Of a stretch of 8,488 nt of DNA, positions 1-7,070 are shown one piece after another. The stretch comes from Limisphaerales bacterium (lineage in GTDB: Bacteria; Verrucomicrobiota; Verrucomicrobiia; Limisphaerales; UBA11358). The stretch spans positions 1 through 8,488 of the forward strand of contig DMQW01000315.1 of assembly GCA_003455565.1 (NCBI GenBank), given 5' to 3'. The notes under the pieces are model-generated. The model did not search any database. It had not been told where the DNA came from and was given only the letters and a program-made list of their open reading frames with translations. Made by a program: the position numbers and the translations under genes. The stretch's first letter is position 1. Each line of letters opens with the position of its first letter.

Positions 1-987
1 ATGAATTTGCCCGGATTTCCTGTCGCCCGTCCGCGCCGGTTGCGGACTTCGCCCGCGATGCGCCGCCTCGTCGCGGAAACGTCGTTGAATGTTGCGCAGC
101 TCATGCTGCCGTTGTTCGCCCGCAGCGGGAAGAAGCTGCGTTGTCCCGTGAACGCCATGCCCGGCGTGTTTCAATTGTCGCCGGATGAAATTCTGCGCGA
201 GGCGGCCAGCGCATACGCGCTCGGCGTTCCCGCCGTGCTGCTCTTCGGCATTCCCGATAAAAAAGATGACAAGGCGAGCGGCGCTTACGCGAAGAACGGT
301 ATCGTGCAGCAAACGGTGCAGTTGCTGAAAAAGGAATTGCCGTCGCTGCTCGTCATCACGGACGTGTGCCTGTGCGAATACATGGCGCACGGTCATTGCG
401 GCGTGGTGCAGGGCGGAAAGATTTTGAACGACCCGACGTTGAAGCTGCTGGCGCGCACGGCGGCGAGCCACGCGACGGCGGGCGCGGACATCGTCGCACC
501 GAGCGACATGATGGACGGTCACGTTCGTGCCATTCGCGCGGAACTGGACAACGAAGGTTTTTCCGACACACCGATCATGAGTTACGCGGCGAAGTTTGCG
601 TCGGCGTTTTACGGGCCGTTCCGCGAAGTGGCCGAGTCCACGCCGCAGTTCGGCGACCGGCGCAGTTATCAGATGGATGCGGCGAACGCGAATGAGGCGT
701 TGCGCGAAGTTGCATTGGACATCCAGGAAGGCGCGGACATCGTCATGGTCAAGCCGGCACTGGCATATCTCGACATCATCCATCGCGTAAAAAAAGAATT
801 TGGCCTGCCCACCGCCGCCTACGCCGTGAGCGGCGAACACGCGATGATCAAGGCGGCGGCGGCGAACGGCTGGATTGATGAGCGCGGTGTGACGCTGGAA
901 AGTTTGCTGGCGATGCGGCGCGCGGGCGCGGACATTTTAATCACTTACGCGGCGATGGACGTGGCGCGGTGGCTGAAAGAATCTTAA
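1..987 (+). CDS. hemB: Porphobilinogen synthase (delta-aminolevulinic acid dehydratase)
   Basis: This cytosolic enzyme condenses two molecules of 5-aminolevulinate into porphobilinogen, an early common step of heme, siroheme and cobalamin synthesis. The 328-residue protein has the usual full length of the family. The two family active-site lysines are visible: Lys198 in SYAAKFASAFYGPF and the Schiff-base Lys251 in MVKPALAYLDII. A zinc-type cysteine cluster is present (Cys123, Cys125 and Cys133 in DVCLCEYMAHGHCG), so this should be a zinc-dependent enzyme rather than the magnesium-only form in which aspartates replace the cysteines. The N-terminus, with paired arginines and the RLRTSPAMRRLVAET stretch, matches a normal HemB start. 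The ATG is the first base of the window, so its upstream control region cannot be seen. Its TAA stop forms the first three bases of the downstream hexamer palindrome. Confidence 0.97.
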   Translation: MNLPGFPVARPRRLRTSPAMRRLVAETSLNVAQLMLPLFARSGKKLRCPVNAMPGVFQLSPDEILREAASAYALGVPAVLLFGIPDKKDDKASGAYAKNGIVQQTVQLLKKELPSLLVITDVCLCEYMAHGHCGVVQGGKILNDPTLKLLARTAASHATAGADIVAPSDMMDGHVRAIRAELDNEGFSDTPIMSYAAKFASAFYGPFREVAESTPQFGDRRSYQMDAANANEALREVALDIQEGADIVMVKPALAYLDIIHRVKKEFGLPTAAYAVSGEHAMIKAAAANGWIDERGVTLESLLAMRRAGADILITYAAMDVARWLKES

Positions 988-1057
988 TCCTAATCGTCAT
1001 CGTAATCTTAATCGGTTTGTCCGGCGATTAAGATTAAGAGCAGGATTACGATTAGGA
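985..1057. repeat. Palindromic TAATCN hexamer array between hemB and lptD, possible terminator
   Basis: Five consecutive hexamers (TAATCC, TAATCG, TCATCG, TAATCT, TAATCG) run from 985 to 1014. After a 10-base loop (1015-1024) the complementary hexamers run back from 1025. The transcript could fold into a long hairpin. The inner stem is 12 perfect pairs (1003-1014 with 1025-1036) and the outer stem is 10 perfect pairs (988-997 with 1048-1057), with an asymmetric internal loop between them. The hemB stop codon is part of the first unit. There is no U-run after the hairpin, so classical intrinsic termination is uncertain. It could also protect the hemB mRNA 3' end or be a genome-wide dispersed repeat. 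The repeat structure is directly visible; its function is inferred. Confidence 0.85.
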
Positions 1058-1113
1058 GGAAATCAAATCCGGCTTGGCAGTGGCGGTCCGTTCTGTTTAA
1101 TTGGCCGCGCCGA

Positions 1114-3408
1114 ATGAAACCATTTCCCGCCATTGCGCTGATTTTCCTGGCCGCGCTGTTTTCTTTTTCCGCCATCGCCGAGGACGAAGCGTCGTGGGAA
1201 GTGGAGGCGTTGAGCCAGATTCTTCCCGGCACGGTCGAGGGCGGGGTGGAGTATGACTTCGCGTCCGGCACGGCCATCGGCACGAACGGCATCTATGTGA
1301 ACTACAACCAGGGCAGCGCGGTGCTTACGGCGGACAGCGCCTCGGTGAACAGGAAAACGGGCGAGGTGGAGGCCGATGGCAATGTGCGCATCGAATCCGG
1401 CGACCAGCTCTGGGTGGGCGAACACATCCGCTACAATTTCAAGACGCGGCAGATGCGCAGTGAACAGTTTCGCACGGGCAAGGCGCCGGTCTTCGCGGGC
1501 GGCACGCAATTGACGGGTGACGGCAGCAACCGCATTTACACGGCGCAAAGTGCGTTTGTGACGACGGATGATTACGCCGAGCCAGCGTATCGTGTCCGCG
1601 CGAGCCGCATCAAGATCATTCCCGGCAAATCCGTCGAGATGTGGAACGCGGTGCTTTTCGCCGAGGGCGTGCCGGTGTTTTATTTTCCGTATTACAAGCG
1701 CAACCTTGGGCTGCACGCGAATCATTTCACCATCATCCCAGGTTACAACAGCCGTTACGGCGCGTATGCGCTGAACACTTACACCTGGTTTCTGGGCGAC
1801 GTGGCGGACGGGAAAATCCATCTGGATTATCGCGAACTTCGCGGCGTGGGCTTCGGGCCGGATGTGAACCTGCATCTCGGCCAGTGGGGCAACGCAGAGA
1901 TGAAGTATTATTACCAGTATGACAGTCGCGCGAACACTAGCTCGAGTATTTTTACCATCACGAATGGCGCGACTGCTATCCCGCAGTTCGGCAACATCCC
2001 GGAAAACCGCCAGCGCTTTTATCTCGGCTGGCAGGCGACGCCGGCGACGAATTTTAATGTGAAGGCGCAGGTGAATTACCAGTCCGACCCGCTTGTGCTG
2101 CACGACTTTTTTGAAGGTGAATACACGGCCAACCCCCAGCCGAACACGTTCGTGGAACTCAATAAATACTGGGACAACTGGAGTCTCGACGCGCTGGCCA
2201 CGCCGCGCGTGAACAGCTTTTTCAACCAGATCGAGCGGCTGCCGGACGTGAAGCTGACCGGTTTCCGCCAGCAGGTTTTTGGCACGCCGGTTTATTACGA
2301 CAGCGAAAGTTCGGTGGGCTGGTATCGCTCATTCGTCACCTTGACCAACGGACTTTATCCCGGCACGAATGGTTTTTACGCCGACTCTGCCACGCGCGCC
2401 GACACCTACCATCAACTCACTTTGCCGTGGACATTTTTCAACTGGCTCAATGTCGCGCCGCGCGTCGGCGGACGCTTCACCTATTACAATAGTCGTAGCG
2501 CGAGCTACACCAACTCGAACGCGGAAGCGTATCGCGGCGTTTTCAACACCGGCGTCCGCACCTCCTTCAAAGCCTCGCAACTGTGGGCGAACGCGACGAA
2601 TTCATTTCTGCAAATTAACGGCCTGCGCCACGTCATCGAGCCGTCGGCGGATTACGTTTTTGTCCCGCGCCCCAGCACGCCGTTTGCGCAACTGCCGCAG
2701 TTTGATTCCGAAATGCCCGCGCTGATGCTTTCGCCGGTGGATTTCCCCGACTACAACAGCATTGATTCCGTGGACGCGCAGAACGTGATCCGCTTCGGCC
2801 TGCGAAACGTGCTGCAGACCAAACGCGGCGGGCAGCTCGATGATCTGGTGAACTGGAATGTCATGCTTGACTGGCGGCTCGATCCCGGACTCGTCCAAGG
2901 CGGCACCAACAAGCAGAGCGATTTGAACGACCTCTATTCGCAGTTCACGCTGCGTCCGCGCTCGTGGCTCACGTTGGAATCGCAAGTGCGCTACGATCTT
3001 GATCGCGGCTATTTGAACATGGCGTTTCACCAGATCACCTTCATGCCCGGCGAACGCTGGAGCTGGGGCATCGGCCACTGGTATCTGCGCGGCGGCACCT
3101 GGGGCAACAGCACCGGCTCCTGGAACGAAAATAATTTCATCACCAGCACCCTGTTTTACCGCGTGAACGACAACTGGGGTCTGCGCGCCACGCACAATTA
3201 CAACGCCTTGGACGGTCGTTTGCAGGAACAGTTTTACACGCTCTACCGCGATCTGCGCAGCTTCACCGGCGCGTTGACTTTCCGCGTGCTGAACCAGGTG
3301 GGGCAGCAACCGGATTACACCATCGCGTTTTCGCTCTCGCTGAAAGCCAATCCGTCCACGCGCGTCGGCGAAGACACCGTGAATCCCTACCGCCTGCTCG
3401 GTGAATAA
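1114..3408 (+). CDS. lptD: LPS-assembly protein LptD (OstA family), outer-membrane beta-barrel
   Basis: LptD is the outer-membrane barrel that, with the lipoprotein LptE, inserts lipopolysaccharide into the outer leaflet. The 764-residue protein begins with a clear Sec signal peptide: Lys2, a hydrophobic stretch at about residues 5-21, and an A-x-A site giving cleavage after Ala22. Residues about 49-115 form an OstA/LptA-like beta-jellyroll domain (GIYVNYNQGSAVLTADSASV and EADGNVRIESGDQLWVGEHI). The rest is rich in alternating aromatic and polar beta-strands ending in TIAFSLSLKA, as expected of the LptD barrel. No cysteine occurs anywhere, so the interdomain disulfides that mature the E. coli protein cannot form. 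ATG 1114 is chosen because it gives the signal peptide. The GGAGGA at 1055-1060 is too far upstream to serve as its ribosome binding site. The gene is separated from hemB by the hexamer palindrome and probably has its own promoter. Confidence 0.9.
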   Translation: MKPFPAIALIFLAALFSFSAIAEDEASWEVEALSQILPGTVEGGVEYDFASGTAIGTNGIYVNYNQGSAVLTADSASVNRKTGEVEADGNVRIESGDQLWVGEHIRYNFKTRQMRSEQFRTGKAPVFAGGTQLTGDGSNRIYTAQSAFVTTDDYAEPAYRVRASRIKIIPGKSVEMWNAVLFAEGVPVFYFPYYKRNLGLHANHFTIIPGYNSRYGAYALNTYTWFLGDVADGKIHLDYRELRGVGFGPDVNLHLGQWGNAEMKYYYQYDSRANTSSSIFTITNGATAIPQFGNIPENRQRFYLGWQATPATNFNVKAQVNYQSDPLVLHDFFEGEYTANPQPNTFVELNKYWDNWSLDALATPRVNSFFNQIERLPDVKLTGFRQQVFGTPVYYDSESSVGWYRSFVTLTNGLYPGTNGFYADSATRADTYHQLTLPWTFFNWLNVAPRVGGRFTYYNSRSASYTNSNAEAYRGVFNTGVRTSFKASQLWANATNSFLQINGLRHVIEPSADYVFVPRPSTPFAQLPQFDSEMPALMLSPVDFPDYNSIDSVDAQNVIRFGLRNVLQTKRGGQLDDLVNWNVMLDWRLDPGLVQGGTNKQSDLNDLYSQFTLRPRSWLTLESQVRYDLDRGYLNMAFHQITFMPGERWSWGIGHWYLRGGTWGNSTGSWNENNFITSTLFYRVNDNWGLRATHNYNALDGRLQEQFYTLYRDLRSFTGALTFRVLNQVGQQPDYTIAFSLSLKANPSTRVGEDTVNPYRLLGE

Positions 3409-3423
3409 TTATTCCGCCGGCAG
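3394..3423. terminator. Dyad across the convergent lptD / histidine-kinase stops, possible bidirectional terminator
   Basis: The two opposing stop codons (3406-3408 on plus, 3411-3409 on minus) sit inside the perfect 12-base palindrome GAATAATTATTC (3403-3414). Flanking complementary segments, CTGC at 3394-3397 with GCAG at 3420-3423 and CGG with CCG, extend it into an imperfect hairpin in either transcript. There is no strong U-run on either side. A terminator role is inferred mainly from the convergent layout. Confidence 0.35.
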
Positions 3424-4158
3424 CGTGATGATGAAGGTCGAGCCATTGCCGTCCTTGCTTTCGACCTCGATGGAACCCTGATGCTCCTGCACCACGCGCT
3501 GGCAGATCGCGAGGCCGAGGCCCGTGCCGTTTTTCTTGGTGGTGAAGAAAGGCTCAAACAGCCGCGACAAATTTTCCGGGGCGATGCCCGGCCCCGTGTC
3601 GCGGATAAAAATTTTCAACCGCCGCCGTCCGTCCGTGTCCGTGATGATTTCCGTGGTCACGGCCAGTTCGCCATTGTTGCCCATCGCTTCAACGGCATTG
3701 AGCAGCAGGTTCATGAACGCCTGCTGCAACTGCGATTCATCGCCGCGCACCGCATCGGCTGGCGCGCGGTAATTTCGCTTGAGCGTGATCAGCCGGGTTT
3801 TCATCTGGTGCTCCAGCAGCCGCAGCGAATGGTCGAGCAAATCATGCACGCGCACCGTCTTCACCTCGGCCGTCCTGGGCGCGGACAGCCGCAATATCTG
3901 CGTCACGAGATTATCAATGCGCTTCAACTCGCGCTGGACCACCCCGGCCATTTCCCGGTCCGCGCTTTTTTCCAGCAGCAATTCCATGAAGGTGTTGATG
4001 GCGACGAGGCCGTTTTTGATTTCGTGCGCGACGTTGGCCGCGACGCGACCGAGATTGGCAAGCTGGTCGAGCCGCTGTAGGCTGGCCTGCAAATCGGCGA
4101 CCACGGCTGGCTGGCTGGCGGCCGCACCGGTTTTTTTTTCTGGAGCTTCGGATGACAT
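3409..4158 (-). CDS. Soluble NtrB-type sensor histidine kinase without an input domain
   Basis: This is a 249-residue histidine kinase that would autophosphorylate on a histidine and pass the phosphate to a response regulator not present in this window. A HisKA dimerisation helix carries His45 in AHEIKNGL. The ATP-binding domain follows, with the N-box (QQAFMNLLLNAVEAM, about 145-159), the G1 box (DTGPGIAP, 187-194), the F-box (LFEPFFTTK, 200-208) and the G2 box (GTGLGLAI, 211-218). There is no membrane segment and no PAS or GAF domain; only about 25 low-complexity Ala/Pro/Glu residues and a short helix precede the H-box. The signal is therefore likely sensed through a partner or not at all. 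The H-box proline usual in HExxNPL is replaced by Gly50. ATG 4158 is preferred over an upstream TTG at 4227, which would add a non-conserved 23-residue extension. The gene converges on lptD with touching stops and diverges from ribBA. Confidence 0.9.
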   Translation of the reverse strand: MSSEAPEKKTGAAASQPAVVADLQASLQRLDQLANLGRVAANVAHEIKNGLVAINTFMELLLEKSADREMAGVVQRELKRIDNLVTQILRLSAPRTAEVKTVRVHDLLDHSLRLLEHQMKTRLITLKRNYRAPADAVRGDESQLQQAFMNLLLNAVEAMGNNGELAVTTEIITDTDGRRRLKIFIRDTGPGIAPENLSRLFEPFFTTKKNGTGLGLAICQRVVQEHQGSIEVESKDGNGSTFIITLPAE

Positions 4159-4322
4159 TTTTATTTCGCGGCGTTCATTTACCCCTCGCCAATAACAATT
4201 CGGAAAACTGAAACGCACTTTAAGCAAATTACTGTTTGCGACAATAAAAAAATCCGCGCCCCCGCCGCAAGTCCACGAATGGGGTGACTTTTCCCCGCGC
4301 TGCGATTAGTTTGTGGCCATTG
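4159..4322. promoter_or_regulatory. Divergent intergenic region between the histidine kinase and ribBA
   Basis: The 164 bases between the two divergent starts should hold promoters for both genes. An AT-rich core at about 4218-4250 contains a weak candidate for ribBA: CTTTAA (4218-4223), then 17 bases, then ACAATA (4241-4246). A short GGGG...CCCC dyad lies at 4281-4296. I see no conserved FMN-riboswitch (RFN element) core, although riboflavin genes often carry one. Neither gene has a convincing Shine-Dalgarno sequence. Confidence 0.35.
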
Positions 4323-5522
4323 ATGAAAACGCAGTTTGATCCCATCGAAGCCGTCCTCGCCGACATCCGCAAAGGCAAAATCGTCATTGTCGTGGATGAC
4401 GCCGACCGCGAAAACGAGGGCGACCTCATTTTCGCCGCCGAAAAGGCCACGCCGCAAAATTTAAGTTTCATGGTGCGCTACACGTCCGGCGTGGTTTGCG
4501 TGCCGATGGAAGGCGGCGATCTCGACCGGCTCAATCTGCCGTTGATGACGCAGCAAAACCTGGAGCGGATGCGCACGGCCTACACGATCTCCGTGGATGC
4601 CGCGCGCGGCGTGACGACGGGAATTTCCGCCGCCGACCGCGCTCGCACGATTCAGCTTCTGGCAAATTCGAAAACGCAGCCTGACGATCTGGTGCGCCCC
4701 GGCCACGTTTTCCCATTGCGCTATCGCGAAGGCGGCGTGCTGCGCCGCGCCGGCCACACCGAGGCGGCGATTGATCTCGCGCGGCTCGCCGGTTTGCGTC
4801 CGGCGGGCGTGCTGGCGGAAGTCGTGAACGACGACGGCACGATGGCGCGGCTGCCGCAACTGTTAAAATTCGCGAAGAAACACAAATTAAAAATCTGCAC
4901 CATCGCCGCGCTCATCGAATACCGCCGCACCCGCGAGAAACTCGTCGAGCGCGTTGAGACCGTGAAGATGCCCACCGACTATGGCGATTTCAATTTGCAT
5001 CTCTATCGTTCCAAAGTGGACGGACAAAATCATCTCGCCCTCGTGCGCGGCGACATTGCCGGCCGCAAAAATGTCCTCGTCCGCGTCCACAGCGAATGTC
5101 TGACTGGCGACGTTTTCGGTTCGCGTCGCTGCGACTGCGGGCCGCAACTGCATCAGGCCATGCGGCAGGTGGCCGACGCGGGATGTGGCGTGATTGTTTA
5201 CATGCGGCAGGAAGGACGCGGCATCGGTCTCGCGCCGAAAATTCAGGCCTACAAATTGCAGGAACAAGGCTACGACACCGTGGAGGCGAATGAAAAACTC
5301 GGCTACGGCATGGATCTGCGCGAATACGGACTCGGCGCGCAAATCCTCGTTGACCTCGGCCTCAAAACCATCCGGCTGCTGACGAACAATCCCAAAAAAA
5401 TCGTCGGGCTGGCTGGCTACGGCTTGAAAATCGTCGAGCAGGTGCCGATCAAAATCAAATCCAATCCGCACAACGAACGGTATCTGAAAACCAAGCGGGA
5501 GAAGTTGGGGCATCTTTTGTAA
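4323..5522 (+). CDS. ribBA: Bifunctional 3,4-dihydroxy-2-butanone 4-phosphate synthase / GTP cyclohydrolase II
   Basis: This 399-residue fusion supplies both starting branches of riboflavin synthesis. The N-terminal RibB half (about 1-200) converts ribulose 5-phosphate to 3,4-dihydroxy-2-butanone 4-phosphate. It shows DDADRENEGD (25-34), the TTGISAADRA loop (98-107), RPGHVFPL (125-132) and RRAGHTEAAIDL (141-152). The C-terminal RibA half opens the imidazole ring of GTP. It shows zinc ligands Cys259, Cys270 and Cys272 (C-x10-C-x-C), then RQEGRGIGLAPKI and TNNPKK, and ends in the typical EKLGHLL. Both active sites look complete, unlike some RibBA proteins in which one half has decayed. ATG 4323 gives the standard family N-terminus; a GTG at 4284 would add 13 unconserved residues. 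A prepilin-like gene begins 8 bases after the stop. RibH, which uses the RibB product, lies 2.7 kb downstream beyond the inserted genes. Confidence 0.97.
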   Translation: MKTQFDPIEAVLADIRKGKIVIVVDDADRENEGDLIFAAEKATPQNLSFMVRYTSGVVCVPMEGGDLDRLNLPLMTQQNLERMRTAYTISVDAARGVTTGISAADRARTIQLLANSKTQPDDLVRPGHVFPLRYREGGVLRRAGHTEAAIDLARLAGLRPAGVLAEVVNDDGTMARLPQLLKFAKKHKLKICTIAALIEYRRTREKLVERVETVKMPTDYGDFNLHLYRSKVDGQNHLALVRGDIAGRKNVLVRVHSECLTGDVFGSRRCDCGPQLHQAMRQVADAGCGVIVYMRQEGRGIGLAPKIQAYKLQEQGYDTVEANEKLGYGMDLREYGLGAQILVDLGLKTIRLLTNNPKKIVGLAGYGLKIVEQVPIKIKSNPHNERYLKTKREKLGHLL

Positions 5523-5530
5523 TTTGAAAT

Positions 5531-6268
5531 ATGCAACGCAATTTGAACAAAGCTTTCACGCTTGTTGAATTGTTGGTTGTCATCGCCATCATCGGAATTT
5601 TGCTCGCCTTGTTATTGCCAGCATTGTCTCGTGCGCGTGAAAAAGCGCGCTCAACTCAATGCCAAAGTAATCTAAAGCAAATTGGTTTGGCTGTGAGGAT
5701 GTATTTGGATTCAAATGGCACTTGGCCGACTGCGCCGAACATTCTCGCAGAATTTTCTTCAAAATATGTAGTTGCTCCTCGGCATGATTCAACAAATAAC
5801 ACTCCAGGCATTTGGTTTTGTCCTTCATGGAAGGACGGCAATAAAGAAGATGCCGTGGGTGAATATTTTTTAAATTGCGACGGCAGCGGAGATGTTAATT
5901 ATTACAATTCTTCGGGCAGTCGAAAACCATTAGGCATTGCGAGCAAAGCATTCGGAAACGAACCGTTTTTGAAAGAAACTGGGCGGCAGGAACACGAAGT
6001 GGTTAATCCCGCAGATATGATTGTCATGGGAGATTTTTTTCCGATGTCAGGAGCGATATTTTCTGGGCCAAATGCAATCTGGTCAGATAGGCCGCTCAAT
6101 CGTTCTTATGGTTTTTGGGTGGCGTTTCGTCACAATCAACGTTCCAATTCATTGTTTGGTGATGGACACGTTGAATCGGCAAATCGTGACGGCTTGATTG
6201 GTAAAGACGATTCTGTCCGTCGCCGTTGGAATTACGACAACCAACCGCACGATGAAAATTGGAGATAA
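5531..6268 (+). CDS. DUF1559-like protein with type IV prepilin N-terminus and H-X9-DG motif
   Basis: This 245-residue exported protein has a type IV pilin-like N-terminus. A short basic leader (residues 1-8, ending Lys7-Ala8) precedes FTLVELLVVIAIIGILLALL, with Glu13 as the conserved Glu5 of the mature protein. Prepilin peptidase should cut between Ala8 and Phe9; alanine there is less usual than glycine. A helical segment (RAREKARSTQCQSNLKQIGL) and a globular region follow. The C-terminal H-X9-DG motif is exact, with His201 and Asp211-Gly212 in LFGDGHVE, and is followed by RRRWNYDNQPHDENW. Such proteins occur in large numbers in planctomycetes and verrucomicrobia and are thought to be pseudopilins or surface proteins; their role is not established. 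The coding sequence is clearly richer in A and T than ribBA and the genes around it, which suggests later acquisition. It starts 8 bases after ribBA and ends 5 bases before the first ribH remnant, so it may be co-transcribed with ribBA. Confidence 0.9.
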   Translation: MQRNLNKAFTLVELLVVIAIIGILLALLLPALSRAREKARSTQCQSNLKQIGLAVRMYLDSNGTWPTAPNILAEFSSKYVVAPRHDSTNNTPGIWFCPSWKDGNKEDAVGEYFLNCDGSGDVNYYNSSGSRKPLGIASKAFGNEPFLKETGRQEHEVVNPADMIVMGDFFPMSGAIFSGPNAIWSDRPLNRSYGFWVAFRHNQRSNSLFGDGHVESANRDGLIGKDDSVRRRWNYDNQPHDENWR

Positions 6269-6273
6269 ATTTC

Positions 6274-6348
6274 ATGTTAAAACCCATCAAAACCAAAACG
6301 GCCCGCGCCAGCGGCGGCACCTTCGCCATCGTCGCGGCGCGCTCTTGA
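6274..6348 (+). pseudogene. Truncated ribH 5' end, copy 1
   Basis: A 24-codon ORF (MLKPIKTKTARASGGTFAIV, then AARS and a stop) aligns without gaps to the first 23 codons of the ribH gene at 8265, with 12 of 23 residues identical. Codons 14-23 match at 25 of 30 bases. Similarity stops after the Arg23 codon (6340-6342), and a TGA follows one codon later. No later part of lumazine synthase follows. GGAG at 6261-6264 lies 9 bases before the ATG, so it may still be translated. I read it as the oldest ribH start, left behind when a toxin-antitoxin cassette entered the gene. A functional leader peptide is the less likely alternative. Confidence 0.75.
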
Positions 6349-6352
6349 CGAT

Positions 6353-6379
6353 GGGCCAAAAACAGTCCATTTTTAGACC
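6353..6379. promoter_or_regulatory. Imperfect dyad abutting the antitoxin start, candidate operator
   Basis: GGGCCAAAAA (6353-6362) and TTTTTAGACC (6370-6379) are inverted repeats matching at 8 of 10 positions around a 7-base centre, and end directly before the ATG at 6380. A TTGACG resembling a -35 box lies at 6345-6350, but no good -10 follows at normal spacing. Phd-type antitoxins usually bind dyads near their own promoter, so an autoregulatory site is plausible. It is not shown. Confidence 0.3.
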
Positions 6380-6652
6380 ATGAAAGTGATAAGCGTCAGC
6401 AACGTCAAGTCAAGGCTTGGCCGCGTGATTGATCAGGTGATCAAAACACGCGAGCCGATTGTCATTCCGCGCGGCGAAAATCATGTGATGATTGCGCCGT
6501 ATCATCTGCCGACGCCGGACGAAATGGAACTGGCGGCGGTCTTCCGCGAAATGGACAAAGGCCGCGAGCCGATTGAGGAAGACGCTGAATCCATTGAGGC
6601 GATCCAGGCAGTCGTCCGCAAATACCGCGCTGAAAAACGCCGCCGCAAATGA
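6380..6652 (+). CDS. Type II antitoxin, Phd/YefM-like
   Basis: This is a 90-residue probable antitoxin. The N-terminal half (MKVISVSNVKSRLGRVIDQV, then TREPIVIPRGENHVMIAPY) follows the Phd/YefM pattern: a short strand, a helix with the SxxKxxLxxxID-type spacing, then the EPIVI-RG strand pair that forms the dimeric DNA-binding fold. The C-terminal half is highly charged (FREMDKGREPIEEDAESIEA, then a basic KYRAEKRRRK tail) and would be the flexible segment that wraps around and blocks the toxin. Its stop overlaps the toxin start by four bases (ATGA at 6649-6652), a typical translationally coupled antitoxin-first arrangement. Autoregulation together with the toxin is expected from the family. 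The assignment to Phd rather than another ribbon-type antitoxin rests on pattern only. Confidence 0.85.
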   Translation: MKVISVSNVKSRLGRVIDQVIKTREPIVIPRGENHVMIAPYHLPTPDEMELAAVFREMDKGREPIEEDAESIEAIQAVVRKYRAEKRRRK

Positions 6653-7068
6653 CGGTCGTTTTCGACACCAATGTATTTGTTTCGGCGGCGATTGCCCAAA
6701 CCGGTTCTGCGCGTCGCTGCTTTGTTTTGCTGGCGCAGCGGAGGTTTCAACTCGCGGTCACGAAACACATTTTTATGGAGTATGAAACCGCCGCCGAAGA
6801 ACTGGCGCGCAAGCCGGGCAAATATCACGGCATCAAATGGCGTCCGCTGTTTCACTGGGTTCACGACCAGGCGGTTTATTTCGAGCCGTCACCGCTGGGC
6901 AAACAGCGCAGCCGCGATGCCGACGACGATATTTTTCTCGCGTGCGCGCTGGCGAGCGGCGCGAAGGTCATTGTGTCACACGATAAGGATTTGCTGGAAC
7001 TGGAAAAACCGTTTGGCATCGAGATTTTGAAGCCAACGACTTTTGTCGCGCGAATGAAAGTAATTTAA
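6649..7068 (+). CDS. PIN-domain toxin, putative endoribonuclease
   Basis: This 139-residue single PIN domain is probably a magnesium-dependent ribonuclease toxin of the group labelled 'putative toxin-antitoxin system toxin component, PIN family'. The acidic residues of the active site are visible: Asp6 in VVFDTNVFVSA, Glu44 in FMEYE, the RDADDDIFLACAL cluster (Asp90 and Asp92-94), and Asp112 with Asp114 in VSHDKDLL. Length is normal and no key residue is missing, so the toxin should be active unless neutralised by the upstream antitoxin. Coupling is by the ATGA overlap. The RNA target cannot be read from the sequence. Two bases after its stop begins the second ribH remnant, which places this pair inside a repeatedly invaded site between ribBA and ribH. 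Confidence 0.92.
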   Translation: MTVVFDTNVFVSAAIAQTGSARRCFVLLAQRRFQLAVTKHIFMEYETAAEELARKPGKYHGIKWRPLFHWVHDQAVYFEPSPLGKQRSRDADDDIFLACALASGAKVIVSHDKDLLELEKPFGIEILKPTTFVARMKVI

Positions 7069-7070
7069 TC

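Noticed and set aside
1063..2103. 346-residue open frame antisense to lptD
   Set aside because: It lies opposite a strong LptD frame in GC-rich DNA, is histidine- and arginine-rich without recognisable motifs, and has no start signals.
3481..4080. 199-residue plus-strand frame opposite the histidine kinase
   Set aside because: The minus-strand kinase has all its conserved boxes; this frame is the reverse-strand shadow of that coding sequence.
4159..4227. TTG 4227 as the histidine kinase start
   Set aside because: It adds 23 residues with no family similarity upstream of a good ATG at 4158.
4159..4322. FMN riboswitch upstream of ribBA
   Set aside because: The region has neither the conserved RFN-element core nor room for its multi-stem fold.
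5523..5530. A further ribH start between ribBA and the prepilin-like gene, marking a third insertion
   Set aside because: The gap is only 8 bases and contains no ribH-like sequence.
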